DNA of 7,083 bases, from positions 1-7,083 of the forward strand of contig CAJGBX010000067.1 of NCBI GenBank assembly GCA_904501685.1, written 5' to 3'. Below, in pieces: positions 1 to 6,131 of the stretch. A program made the position numbers and the translations under genes. The stretch's first letter is position 1, and every line of letters begins with the position of its first letter. Under the pieces are notes generated by a model. The model was given only the letters and a program-made list of their open reading frames with translations, did no database searches and was not told the DNA's origin. This DNA comes from Clostridiaceae bacterium. GTDB taxonomy: Bacteria > Bacillota > Clostridia > Oscillospirales > Acutalibacteraceae.

Positions 1-34
1 TGTTGTGAGGTTTATTATTTATGAAGAATACAAC

Positions 35-74
35 AAACCCGAACATTTCACTGATTGGTAAAATGTTCGGGTTT
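35..74 (-). terminator. Intrinsic terminator of the tRNA-Leu transcript
   Basis: A perfect 14-bp inverted repeat (35-48 with 61-74) encloses a 12-nt loop. Read on the minus strand, the hairpin starts 8 nt after the encoded CCA of the tRNA. Its 3' arm ends in GGGTTT and runs into a T-rich tail (GTTGTATTCTT, 24-34). The plus strand after position 74 has no T-run, so the terminator works leftward, for the tRNA. The tail is interrupted rather than a pure U-run, but the long stem and the position make the call fairly safe. Confidence 0.85.
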
Positions 75-82
75 GAAGCTGA

Positions 83-169
83 TGGTGCCGCTGACCGGAC
101 TTGAACCGGTACGGTATCGCTACCGAGGGATTTTAAGTCCCTTGTGTCTGCCTATTCCACCACAGCGGC
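83..169 (-). tRNA. tRNA-Leu (anticodon UAA)
   Basis: This tRNA decodes UUA and UUG leucine codons. On the minus strand the 7-bp acceptor stem pairs GCCGCTG (163-169) with CAGCGGC (87-93). It is followed by discriminator A (86) and an encoded CCA (83-85). The anticodon stem AGGGA/TCCCT (138-142 with 126-130) closes a 7-nt loop CTTAAAA, placing anticodon TAA at 133-135. A long variable arm, 5-bp CGGTA/TACCG with a 4-nt loop (112-125), marks a class II tRNA. The T arm ACCGG-TTCAAGT-CCGGT (94-110) and a D arm with GG are present. All stems pair perfectly, so it should be functional. It stands alone, with its own promoter and terminator, divergent from the mraZ operon. Confidence 0.97.
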
Positions 170-212
170 GTTATTATAACGAAAGCGGTCAATTCCATTT
201 CGTACAAATGCT

Positions 213-250
213 ATTATATAGGCATTGCAGGCTTTTGTCAACATTTTTTT
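213..250 (-). promoter_or_regulatory. Consensus sigma-A promoter of tRNA-Leu
   Basis: On the minus strand a perfect TTGACA -35 box (236-241) is followed by a 17-bp spacer and a perfect TATAAT -10 box (213-218). A run of seven A (minus strand, 244-250) lies 2 bp upstream of the -35 box and resembles an UP element. Transcription should start near 206, giving a leader of about 37 nt that RNase P would remove. Exact consensus plus an A-tract is typical of strong stable-RNA promoters. Confidence 0.92.
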
Positions 251-362
251 GCCTAAATTTAAAACATTTTATATATACTTTGGTCGTTGTTTCACAATAT
301 TTTGTGGGTATGCATATTGCACAACACAACTTTCGAAATTTTGTTGGTTTTTTATTAAAATA

Positions 363-400
363 TTACTTGCATTTTACATAACGAACTTATATAATATAAC
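363..400 (+). promoter_or_regulatory. Promoter of the mraZ (dcw) operon
   Basis: Two overlapping sigma-A-type readings are possible. The first is TATAAT (390-395, perfect) with a weak TTGCAT (367-372) 17 bp upstream. The second is TTTACA (373-378, 5 of 6) with TATAAC (395-400, 5 of 6) at a 16-bp spacing. Either starts RNA at about 402-408, inside or at the edge of the first MraZ box. The resulting leader is about 65-70 nt. No other good promoter is visible before mraZ. Confidence 0.7.
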
Positions 401-401
401 C

Positions 402-453
402 ATAGTGGTGCAAAGTGGAGTAAAAAACCACTACAAGACCATAAAAGTGGAGT
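402..453 (+). promoter_or_regulatory. MraZ operator repeats upstream of mraZ
   Basis: Three direct copies of AGTGG occur at 404-408, 414-418 and 446-450. The second and third are part of an identical 10-mer, AAAGTGGAGT (412-421 and 444-453). Spacings are 10 and 32 bp, about one and three helical turns, so all sites face the same side of the DNA. An inverted copy, CCACT, lies at 428-432 between them. MraZ proteins are known to bind short G-rich direct repeats about 10 bp apart upstream of their own gene, so autoregulation is likely. The boxes lie downstream of the -10 element and the last one ends 1 bp before the AAAGGAG ribosome binding site, which suggests they block initiation or elongation. 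Confidence 0.8.
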
Positions 454-471
454 GAAAGGAGCGGCCTGAAT

Positions 472-897
472 ATGTTTTTCGGACAACATTATCATAATGT
501 AGATAAAAAAGGCCGCGTTTTCGTGCCTGCAAAGTACCGCGAGGAATTGGGCGAGGAATTTATGCTTAGCCGCAGTCCCGACGGTAAGCGTTGTCTTTGT
601 ATTTATCCGATGAGCGAATGGAAGATTATCGACGAAAAGCTCAAAGCTTTACCTGCAGTTCAGGCAGGCAAGCTTGTGCGATTTATGTATTCAGGTGCCG
701 AACAGGTTTCCTGCGACGGACAAGGTCGTGTGCTGATTCCTCAAGCTCTTCGCGAATATGCCGAGCTTGACGGTGAAGCGGCGGTAATCGGAATGTCTTC
801 AAAGCTTGAGATTTGGAACGGTGATGCCTTCCGTAAGGAAGAGGCAGAGGAGACCCCCGAATCTATTGCAGAGCTTGCGCAGTTGCTTGGTTTTTAA
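472..897 (+). CDS. mraZ: Transcriptional regulator MraZ
   Basis: MraZ is a DNA-binding protein that controls the dcw operon from its first position. The 141-residue length is normal for the family. Two tandem SpoVT/AbrB-like MraZ half-domains are visible. The first is around residues 5-50 with the signature DKKGRVFVP (11-19), the second around 75-120 with DGQGRVLIP (82-90). The D-x-x-G-R core is the DNA-contacting and fold-defining motif of the family. MraZ forms ring-shaped oligomers, which fits repeated operator boxes. The ATG at 472 has a good ribosome binding site, AAAGGAG (455-461), 10 nt upstream. Upstream lie AGTGG repeats that are probably its own binding sites. The acidic C-terminal tail (122-131) is variable in the family. 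The stop is followed after 6 nt by rsmH. Identification is secure; the sign of regulation cannot be read from the sequence. Confidence 0.97.
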   Translation: MFFGQHYHNVDKKGRVFVPAKYREELGEEFMLSRSPDGKRCLCIYPMSEWKIIDEKLKALPAVQAGKLVRFMYSGAEQVSCDGQGRVLIPQALREYAELDGEAAVIGMSSKLEIWNGDAFRKEEAEETPESIAELAQLLGF

Positions 898-903
898 TGG
901 CTT

Positions 904-1824
904 ATGGAGTTTAAACATATATCAGTGCTTCTCAATGAGGTACTTGAAAATTTAAATATAAATCCAAACGGTATTTATGTTGACGGCACAGCCGGCGGTG
1001 CAGGACATTCAAAGGAAATAGCTAAAAGGCTAATCGGTGGTCATCTTTATGCACTTGACCGTGACCCGGATGCGGTGAAAACGGCAACTGAGCGTTTAAG
1101 CGACCTGCCGGCAACGGTTATTCACACAAACTATGCTGATATGACCTCGGCATTAGCCGAAAAGGGAATCACCGCGGTTGACGGTGTTTTGCTTGACCTG
1201 GGTGTTTCATCATGGCAGTTGGATAACGGTGAACGTGGATTTTCCTATCACACAGACGCACCGCTTGATATGAGAATGAGCCAAAGCGGTACATCGGCCG
1301 CAGATTTGGTTAATACCTTAGATGTGCAAGCTCTTACAGATATATTAAGAGATTACGGTGAAGAAAAATTTGCTTACAGAATTGCCTCTAATATAGTAAA
1401 GCAAAGGGAAAAGTCACCGATATTAACGACTCTGCAGTTAAGTGATATTATTTCTAATTCGGTTCCGGCTGCAGTAAGGCGTGACGGACATCCGGCAAGA
1501 AAGAGTTTTCAGGCAATACGCATTGCCGTTAATCAAGAATTTGAGGCTGAGACTGAAGGAATTACGAAGGCCTTTGATTTGCTTAAACCCGGCGGAAGAC
1601 TTTGTGTTATCACCTTCCATTCGTTAGAGGACAGGCTTGTAAAAAATATGTTTCAAGAGTTTTCAAAGGGTTGTATTTGTCCTCCGGATATTCCGATTTG
1701 TGTATGCGGCAGAAAGCCTCGCGGAAAATTGGTAACAAGAAAGCCGATTGTTCCGAGTGACAGCGAAATCAAAGAAAACGCACGTTCAAGAAGTGCAAAA
1801 TTAAGAGTAATAGAAAAAATTTAA
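904..1824 (+). CDS. rsmH: 16S rRNA (cytosine(1402)-N(4))-methyltransferase RsmH
   Basis: RsmH (formerly MraW) transfers a methyl group from SAM to N4 of C1402 in the P-site region of 16S rRNA. The 306 residues cover the full family length. Visible motifs are the N-terminal HISVLLNEVL (5-14), the SAM-binding loop DGTAGGAGHS (27-36), the acidic end of the second strand LDRDPDA (51-57), DLGVSSWQLD (98-107), the family signature around FQAIRIAVNQE (202-212) and ITFHSLEDR (236-244). An insertion-type helical domain lies about residues 110-210. A CxC...CxC cluster (C257, C259, C266, C268) sits near the C-terminus, as is common in Firmicute RsmH. The ATG at 904 is the first possible start, because the mraZ stop (895-897) lies just upstream in this frame. 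No Shine-Dalgarno sequence is visible before it, so translation is probably coupled to mraZ. Confidence 0.98.
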   Translation: MEFKHISVLLNEVLENLNINPNGIYVDGTAGGAGHSKEIAKRLIGGHLYALDRDPDAVKTATERLSDLPATVIHTNYADMTSALAEKGITAVDGVLLDLGVSSWQLDNGERGFSYHTDAPLDMRMSQSGTSAADLVNTLDVQALTDILRDYGEEKFAYRIASNIVKQREKSPILTTLQLSDIISNSVPAAVRRDGHPARKSFQAIRIAVNQEFEAETEGITKAFDLLKPGGRLCVITFHSLEDRLVKNMFQEFSKGCICPPDIPICVCGRKPRGKLVTRKPIVPSDSEIKENARSRSAKLRVIEKI

Positions 1825-1862
1825 ACCTAGTTGGTTAAAATAGAGGGGAAATAAGGGTAATT

Positions 1863-2309
1863 ATGGACAATCTGAAGTACTATAACGATAGCTTTGCTTA
1901 TGATTATGACAGATTTGTGTCTGTGCCTAAGAAAAGGGCAGAAATTCACGAGTATCCCAAAACAAAGGCTCGTGTTAAGTCAAAGGTTAATAAGAAAAAA
2001 GCTCAGCTTGTCCGAAATTCCGTTATTTCAGGTTTAGTGGTTTTAGCGGTTTGTTCCAGTTTGTTCCTTCGTGCTGAGATTTCTTCTATGAGAAGCGAGA
2101 TCAATAAGATCAATAATGAGATAGTTGAGCTTGAGAGCGAGGCAACAAGACTTTCGGTTGAAATGGAGCGTAAGGTTTCGGTTATTAATCTTGAGGCAGC
2201 AGCTGAAGCGCTTGGTATGCAGAAATGTGAAAAAAGTCAGGTTACATATATTAATACTAATAATGTTGACACCGCTGAGAATTCTTACGGAGAACTTTAT
2301 GCCGAGTAG
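1863..2309 (+). CDS. ftsL: Cell division protein FtsL-like (septum formation initiator type)
   Basis: This is a small bitopic membrane protein of 148 residues. It has a basic cytoplasmic tail (1-48, Lys/Arg-rich from 23 to 47), one transmembrane segment (about 49-69) and an extracytoplasmic heptad-like coiled coil (about 71-105). A short tail follows with LEAAAEALGM (110-119), the region that in FtsL/DivIC proteins follows the coiled coil. FtsL joins DivIC/FtsB and DivIB/FtsQ and activates the FtsW-PBP pair at the septum. Sequence conservation in this family is poor, so the call rests on topology and on the position between rsmH and the division PBP, where ftsL is normally found. The N-terminal tail is long for FtsL and carries a Tyr-rich stretch (6-15). 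The ATG has GGG (1855-1857) 5 nt upstream and a stronger but distant AGAGGGG (1842-1848). A DivIC-like protein is the alternative. Confidence 0.78.
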   Translation: MDNLKYYNDSFAYDYDRFVSVPKKRAEIHEYPKTKARVKSKVNKKKAQLVRNSVISGLVVLAVCSSLFLRAEISSMRSEINKINNEIVELESEATRLSVEMERKVSVINLEAAAEALGMQKCEKSQVTYINTNNVDTAENSYGELYAE

Positions 2310-2360
2310 AATAATGATTAAAGTTTCTAAATATAATTGTGTGTAAACAATACTAATTCA

Positions 2361-2389
2361 GAGAGCCGGACCATTTTAGTCCGGCTCTC
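2361..2389 (+). other. Perfect hairpin in the ftsL-PBP spacer, no U-tract
   Basis: An 11-bp perfect stem (GAGAGCCGGAC, 2361-2371, with GTCCGGCTCTC, 2379-2389) encloses the 7-nt loop CATTTTA. The stem is GC-rich and should be very stable. The plus strand after it reads GTTCGGGCGTT, without the U-run of an intrinsic terminator, and the minus-strand continuation is only mildly T-rich. It lies in the one large gap (132 nt) of the operon, 40 nt before the PBP ribosome binding site. It could weaken readthrough, act as an RNA processing or stability element, or be a relic terminator. Its function is undetermined. Confidence 0.6.
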
Positions 2390-2428
2390 GTTCGGGCGTT
2401 AAATATAAATAAAAAATCCCAATAATTT

Positions 2429-2433
2429 AGGAG
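2429..2433 (+). promoter_or_regulatory. Ribosome binding site that decides the PBP start
   Basis: AGGAG (2429-2433) is the only good Shine-Dalgarno sequence here. Its last base is the first base of an in-frame GTG at 2433, so the two cannot be used together. The in-frame TTG at 2442 lies 8 nt downstream, which is ideal spacing. This favours TTG as the initiation codon. Confidence 0.8.
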
Positions 2434-2441
2434 TGAGACGG

Positions 2442-4685
2442 TTGGCAAAGGCACCTAACAGAAGTATGGTTATACGAATTATAGTGGTTTGGGCAGTAAT
2501 GACCTTGACTATGTTCGGCCTTATTGGCGGCCGCCTTATTTATTTAATGGTGGTAAAGAGTGATTTTTATCAGCAAAAGGCCGCAGATCAACAGCTTTAT
2601 GATACCGTTATTGCCGCAGAACGCGGTAAAATTCTTGACCGTAACGGTGCGTTGCTTGCTACAAGTGCTCAGGTTTGGACGGTTTATATTACTCCTAATA
2701 GTTTTAAAAAGGTTACCGATTCGGCTAAGCTGCAGGCGATTAAGTCTGAAATAGCAACAAATCTTTCTACGATTTTAGGACTTGAATATCAGACAGTTCT
2801 TGATTATACCAACAAAAAAACCAGTTACGTTAAGGTTAAATCCAACGTTGAAAAGCCTGAGGCCGATAAAATCCGTGAATATATGGCTAACAGTACATAT
2901 AAGGTCGGGGAATATATGGGTCTTGACGAAAGCAGTAAGCGTTATTATCCCAACGATAATTTGGCCTCGGTTGTTTTAGGCTTTGTAGGAACCGATAATC
3001 AAGGCTTAGGCGGTCTTGAAGCACAATATGATAATGCATTGACCGGAATCCCGGGACGTGTGGTTTCCGCTAAGGATGCCAGCGGAAAAAATATGGCAAC
3101 AAATTACGAGGTTAAGGTTGAAGCTAAGCCGGGTAACACTCTTGTTACGGCGCTTGACTCATATGTTCAAAGCGTGTGCGAAAAATATTTAGACCAAGCC
3201 ATTATTGATAACAAGGTTATTGAACGAGGCGCGGTTGTATGTATGAACGTAAATACCGGCGAGGTTATGGCCTTGGCAGTCAAGGGTGACTTTGACCCTA
3301 ACCAACCGTTTGTACTATCTGATGAGGAGCAAAGCATTGTTGACGGACTGACCGGTGACGAAAAAACGGCTAAGCTTAATGAGCTTCGCAACCGTCAATG
3401 GAGAAATAAGGTAGTATCTGATACATACGAGCCGGGCTCGGTATTTAAAGTTGTTACTGCCGCGATGGCCTTAGAAGAAGGTGTTACTTCCTTGGGCAAT
3501 CATTATAGGTGCAGCGGTTATATTGTTGTAGCCGGCCGTAGAATCAACTGCCATAAAAAGACCGGACACGGTGCCGAAACCCTTACTCAGGCAGTGCAAA
3601 ATTCCTGCAACCCTGTATTCATTACCTTCGGTCAGCAGTTAGGCTTGAAAACCTTTAATAAGTATTATGATGCCTTCGGTCTCCGTCAAAAGACCGGAAT
3701 TGACTTGCCGGGTGAAAGCAGTCCGATTTATTATAATCCTGATAAAATGAGTATTTCTGACCTTGCATCATCCTCCTTCGGTCAGACCTTTCAGGTGACA
3801 CCGATTCAAATGATTACAGCTGTTTCAGCCGCAGTTAACGGCGGATATTTGGTTCAGCCTCATGTTGTAAATGAAATAGTTGATGCCGACGGCAACACTG
3901 TTAAAACTATTGGAACAAACGTAAGACGTCAAGTTATTTCAACTAAAACCTCTGAAACAATCCGTTCCTTAATGGAGGCTGTTGTTGACGGAGGCGGCGG
4001 TAAAAACGCTTATGTTTCGGGTTACCGTATAGGTGGTAAGACCGGTACATCTCAAAAATTGACCGATATTAACCAGACCGGTGAAAAGGGTATTTATATA
4101 GCCTCGTTCTGCGGTGTAGCACCGATGGATGACCCCGAAATTGCTCTGCTTGTTATGCTTGATGAACCGACCGGAGATGCTTACTACGGCGGTACAATTG
4201 CCGCACCGGTAGGCGGTCAGATTATGGCTGAAATTTTGCCGTATTTAGGCTATGAACCTCAGTACAGTGAGGAAGAGCTTTCGAAAATGGCGGTTCGTGT
4301 GCCTTCAGTTTCGGGACAGACGGTTGATGTAGCTAAGAAGGCTATTGTTGATAAAGGTCTTAAATATGAAATTATTGGTGAAGGCAATACTGTAATAAAG
4401 CAGCTGCCTACAGCATCTGATTCATTGTATAAGGATGGCGTAGTAATGCTTTATACTGAAGAAACGGCAGATGTTAAAAAGTCTGAGGTGCCGTCGTTTG
4501 TGGGTCTGTCTATCAATGCCGTTAATGAACTTGCCGCAAACAAGGGTGTGAATGTAAAATACTCAGGTGTACAAAGCTCAGGTACTAGTGTGGTTGCATA
4601 TAAGCAGGATATTGAAGCGGGTACAAATGTCGACTGTGGTACAATTGTGACTGTATATTTCCGTACTACCGAAACCGCAGAATAG
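2442..4685 (+). CDS. Class B penicillin-binding protein (FtsI/PbpB/SpoVD type) with two PASTA domains
   Basis: This is a septal peptidoglycan transpeptidase, cross-linking stem peptides outside the membrane with FtsW and the FtsL complex. With the TTG start it has 747 residues. The order is a short basic cytoplasmic tail (MAKAPNRSM), one membrane anchor (about 10-38), a PBP dimerisation domain (about 50-225) and the transpeptidase domain (about 260-600). Catalytic motifs are SVFK (S333, K336), SCN (388-390) and KTGTS (533-537). Two PASTA repeats follow (about 619-674 and 681-742). A charged insert precedes the catalytic serine (about 292-322). C370 and C389 match the spacing of the redox-active cysteine pair of Bacillus SpoVD. 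It is the only PBP gene before murE, so it may be the vegetative division PBP, the SpoVD-like one, or both; I therefore give no symbol. The start at GTG 2433 would overlap its own ribosome binding site. Confidence 0.93.
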   Translation: MAKAPNRSMVIRIIVVWAVMTLTMFGLIGGRLIYLMVVKSDFYQQKAADQQLYDTVIAAERGKILDRNGALLATSAQVWTVYITPNSFKKVTDSAKLQAIKSEIATNLSTILGLEYQTVLDYTNKKTSYVKVKSNVEKPEADKIREYMANSTYKVGEYMGLDESSKRYYPNDNLASVVLGFVGTDNQGLGGLEAQYDNALTGIPGRVVSAKDASGKNMATNYEVKVEAKPGNTLVTALDSYVQSVCEKYLDQAIIDNKVIERGAVVCMNVNTGEVMALAVKGDFDPNQPFVLSDEEQSIVDGLTGDEKTAKLNELRNRQWRNKVVSDTYEPGSVFKVVTAAMALEEGVTSLGNHYRCSGYIVVAGRRINCHKKTGHGAETLTQAVQNSCNPVFITFGQQLGLKTFNKYYDAFGLRQKTGIDLPGESSPIYYNPDKMSISDLASSSFGQTFQVTPIQMITAVSAAVNGGYLVQPHVVNEIVDADGNTVKTIGTNVRRQVISTKTSETIRSLMEAVVDGGGGKNAYVSGYRIGGKTGTSQKLTDINQTGEKGIYIASFCGVAPMDDPEIALLVMLDEPTGDAYYGGTIAAPVGGQIMAEILPYLGYEPQYSEEELSKMAVRVPSVSGQTVDVAKKAIVDKGLKYEIIGEGNTVIKQLPTASDSLYKDGVVMLYTEETADVKKSEVPSFVGLSINAVNELAANKGVNVKYSGVQSSGTSVVAYKQDIEAGTNVDCGTIVTVYFRTTETAE

Positions 4686-4703
4686 TGAATTTGAGAGGAT
4701 ACT

Positions 4704-6131
4704 ATGAAATTATTTGAATTGATAAACGAATGTCCTGAATCGTTTTGTAATACTGAAATTACAGGTATAACCTGTGATTCAAGAATTGTTCAAAAGGGCA
4801 ATATATTTGTTTGTATTGACGGAGCTACAGTAGACGGTCATAAATTTGCAGAGTCTGCATATAAAAGCGGTGCGGCATTTATTGTCTGTCAAAAGGATGT
4901 TGGCCTGCCTAATCAAATTATTGTTAATGATTCGCGAAGAGTGTTTGCTGAGCTTTGTGCTAAGTGGTTTGGGTCACCTGCAAAGAAATTAAAGATGATA
5001 GGTGTAACCGGTACAAATGGTAAGACCTCGGTTTCATATATGGTAAAAAGTATTTTGGAGTCAGCAGGTCATAAGGTTGGCCTTATCGGCACTATTCAAA
5101 ATATGATTTGTGAAGAGGTTTTACCTTCAAAGAATACGACTCCGAGTGCGTATGAGCTTCAGTCGATGCTTTCGTTAATGGTTGCCGCAGGCTGTGATTA
5201 TTGTGTTATGGAGGTTTCTTCACACGCACTTGACCAAGACCGTGTTTACGGCCTGCAATTTGAGGTTTCGGCATTTACAAACCTTACTCAGGACCATTTA
5301 GATTACCATATTACAATGGATAATTATATGGCAGCTAAAAAGAAGCTGTTTTATGCATCAAAAACTGCAATAATGAACAGTGATGATGGCTATTTTGTCA
5401 AGCTGAGTGACGGTTTGAATTGTAATATTAAGACCTTTTCGTGCTTGTCGGCAAAAGCAGATTATAAGACTGAAAATATTAAGCTTCGTTCGGATGGAAC
5501 TGAGTTTACACTTAAAGCTCCTTGCGGTGATGTTGAAATCAAGACTGCAATCGGCGGTAAATTTACACCGTATAATTCAGCTTGTGCCGCTGCAATTGCA
5601 TTGGAATTAGGAGTTGATTTGAGTTTAATTTCAACGGCTTTTCTAAATATGACAGGAGTCAAGGGTAGAGCAGAGGTAGTGCCGACGGGCCGCGATTTTA
5701 CCGTAATTATCGACTATGCACATACTCCTGATGGGTTGGAAAATATTTTAAAAACCTTTAAAGAGCTGCCGAAAAACCGGTTGATTGTCTTGTTCGGTTG
5801 CGGCGGTGACCGTGACCGTACCAAGAGACCGAAAATGGGTCAGATTGCTATGAGTATTGCAGATTATTGCGTTGTTACCAGCGATAATCCTCGCTCGGAG
5901 GATCCGAAAGCAATCATAGACGATATCCTAGAGGGTATGAAAAATTCACCTGTACCGGTTGAGGTTGTAGAAAATCGTATTGATGCAATAAAAAAGTGTA
6001 TACAAATGGCTACTAAAGGTGATATAATTATTTTAGCAGGCAAGGGCCATGAAACATATCAAATTTTAAATACCGGTACAATACATCTTGATGAGCGTGA
6101 GATTGTTGCCGAGGCCTTGGCCGAATTATAA
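4704..6131 (+). CDS. murE: UDP-N-acetylmuramoyl-L-alanyl-D-glutamate--2,6-diaminopimelate ligase (MurE)
   Basis: This cytoplasmic ATP-dependent ligase adds the third residue to UDP-MurNAc-L-Ala-D-Glu. The 475 residues are slightly short of typical MurE proteins but complete. Visible are the N-terminal UDP-binding domain with DSR (25-27), the ATP-binding P-loop GVTGTNGKTS (100-109), the substrate loop NTTPSAYEL (144-152), the Mur ligase signature NLTQDHLDYH (193-202), the lysine cluster at 212-214 that includes the position usually carbamylated, DYAHTPDGL (337-345) and GKGHE (446-450). DNPRSEDP (394-401) matches the DNPR motif of meso-diaminopimelate-adding enzymes, which predicts DAP-type rather than lysine-type peptidoglycan. 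The ATG follows GAGG (4695-4698) by 5 nt and lies 18 nt after the PBP stop, so the two genes are co-transcribed. With 16 cysteines the protein is unusually Cys-rich, consistent with an anaerobic cytoplasm. The next gene is mraY, with no murF between. Confidence 0.97.
   Translation: MKLFELINECPESFCNTEITGITCDSRIVQKGNIFVCIDGATVDGHKFAESAYKSGAAFIVCQKDVGLPNQIIVNDSRRVFAELCAKWFGSPAKKLKMIGVTGTNGKTSVSYMVKSILESAGHKVGLIGTIQNMICEEVLPSKNTTPSAYELQSMLSLMVAAGCDYCVMEVSSHALDQDRVYGLQFEVSAFTNLTQDHLDYHITMDNYMAAKKKLFYASKTAIMNSDDGYFVKLSDGLNCNIKTFSCLSAKADYKTENIKLRSDGTEFTLKAPCGDVEIKTAIGGKFTPYNSACAAAIALELGVDLSLISTAFLNMTGVKGRAEVVPTGRDFTVIIDYAHTPDGLENILKTFKELPKNRLIVLFGCGGDRDRTKRPKMGQIAMSIADYCVVTSDNPRSEDPKAIIDDILEGMKNSPVPVEVVENRIDAIKKCIQMATKGDIIILAGKGHETYQILNTGTIHLDEREIVAEALAEL

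Larger units (their letters stand above)
170..471. other. Divergent intergenic region between tRNA-Leu and mraZ
   Basis: This 302-bp stretch separates two divergent transcription units. The left part (170-250) is the tRNA leader and promoter. The right part (about 363-471) holds the mraZ promoter, the operator repeats and the ribosome binding site. The AT-rich middle (about 251-362) shows no gene, convincing promoter or stable hairpin. It contains only short AT-rich palindromes such as TATGCATA (309-316). The open frames that cross it have no ribosome binding site and run antisense through the tRNA or through the operators, so I do not regard them as genes. Confidence 0.8.

Noticed and set aside
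1..35. Inverted repeat TGTTGT/ACAACA at the left edge
   Set aside because: The 6-bp arms are 23 nt apart and overlap the tRNA terminator tail. There is no independent support for a function.
83..169. tRNA-Leu as an integration (attachment) site of a mobile element
   Set aside because: tRNA 3' ends are common targets, but no integrase, no second copy of the tRNA end and no phage or transposon gene is visible in the window.
274..279. TATACT with TTGCCT (249-254) as another mraZ promoter
   Set aside because: The spacer is 19 bp and the -35 match is poor. The elements at 363-400 are better placed and better matched.
302..324. Short inverted repeat TTGTG/CACAA in the intergenic region
   Set aside because: The stem is only 5 bp with a 13-nt loop in AT-rich DNA, which is expected by chance.
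55..381. Plus-strand open frame of 108 codons across the tRNA region
   Set aside because: It runs antisense through the entire tRNA-Leu, its promoter and part of its terminator. It has no ribosome binding site, and the protein has no recognisable feature.
225..455. Plus-strand open frame of 76 codons before mraZ
   Set aside because: It covers the tRNA promoter, the mraZ promoter and the operator repeats. It has no ribosome binding site and an AT-driven composition.
1438..1620. Minus-strand open frame inside rsmH
   Set aside because: It lies wholly within a conserved coding region. Its predicted protein has no family feature.
2332..2337. TATAAT after ftsL as an internal promoter for the PBP gene
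   Set aside because: There is no -35-like hexamer at 15-19 bp upstream, and it would lie before the hairpin at 2361-2389. The TATAAA at 2404-2409 likewise has no -35 partner.
3167..3391. Minus-strand open frame inside the PBP gene
   Set aside because: It is a shadow of the transpeptidase coding frame, without a promoter or ribosome binding site.
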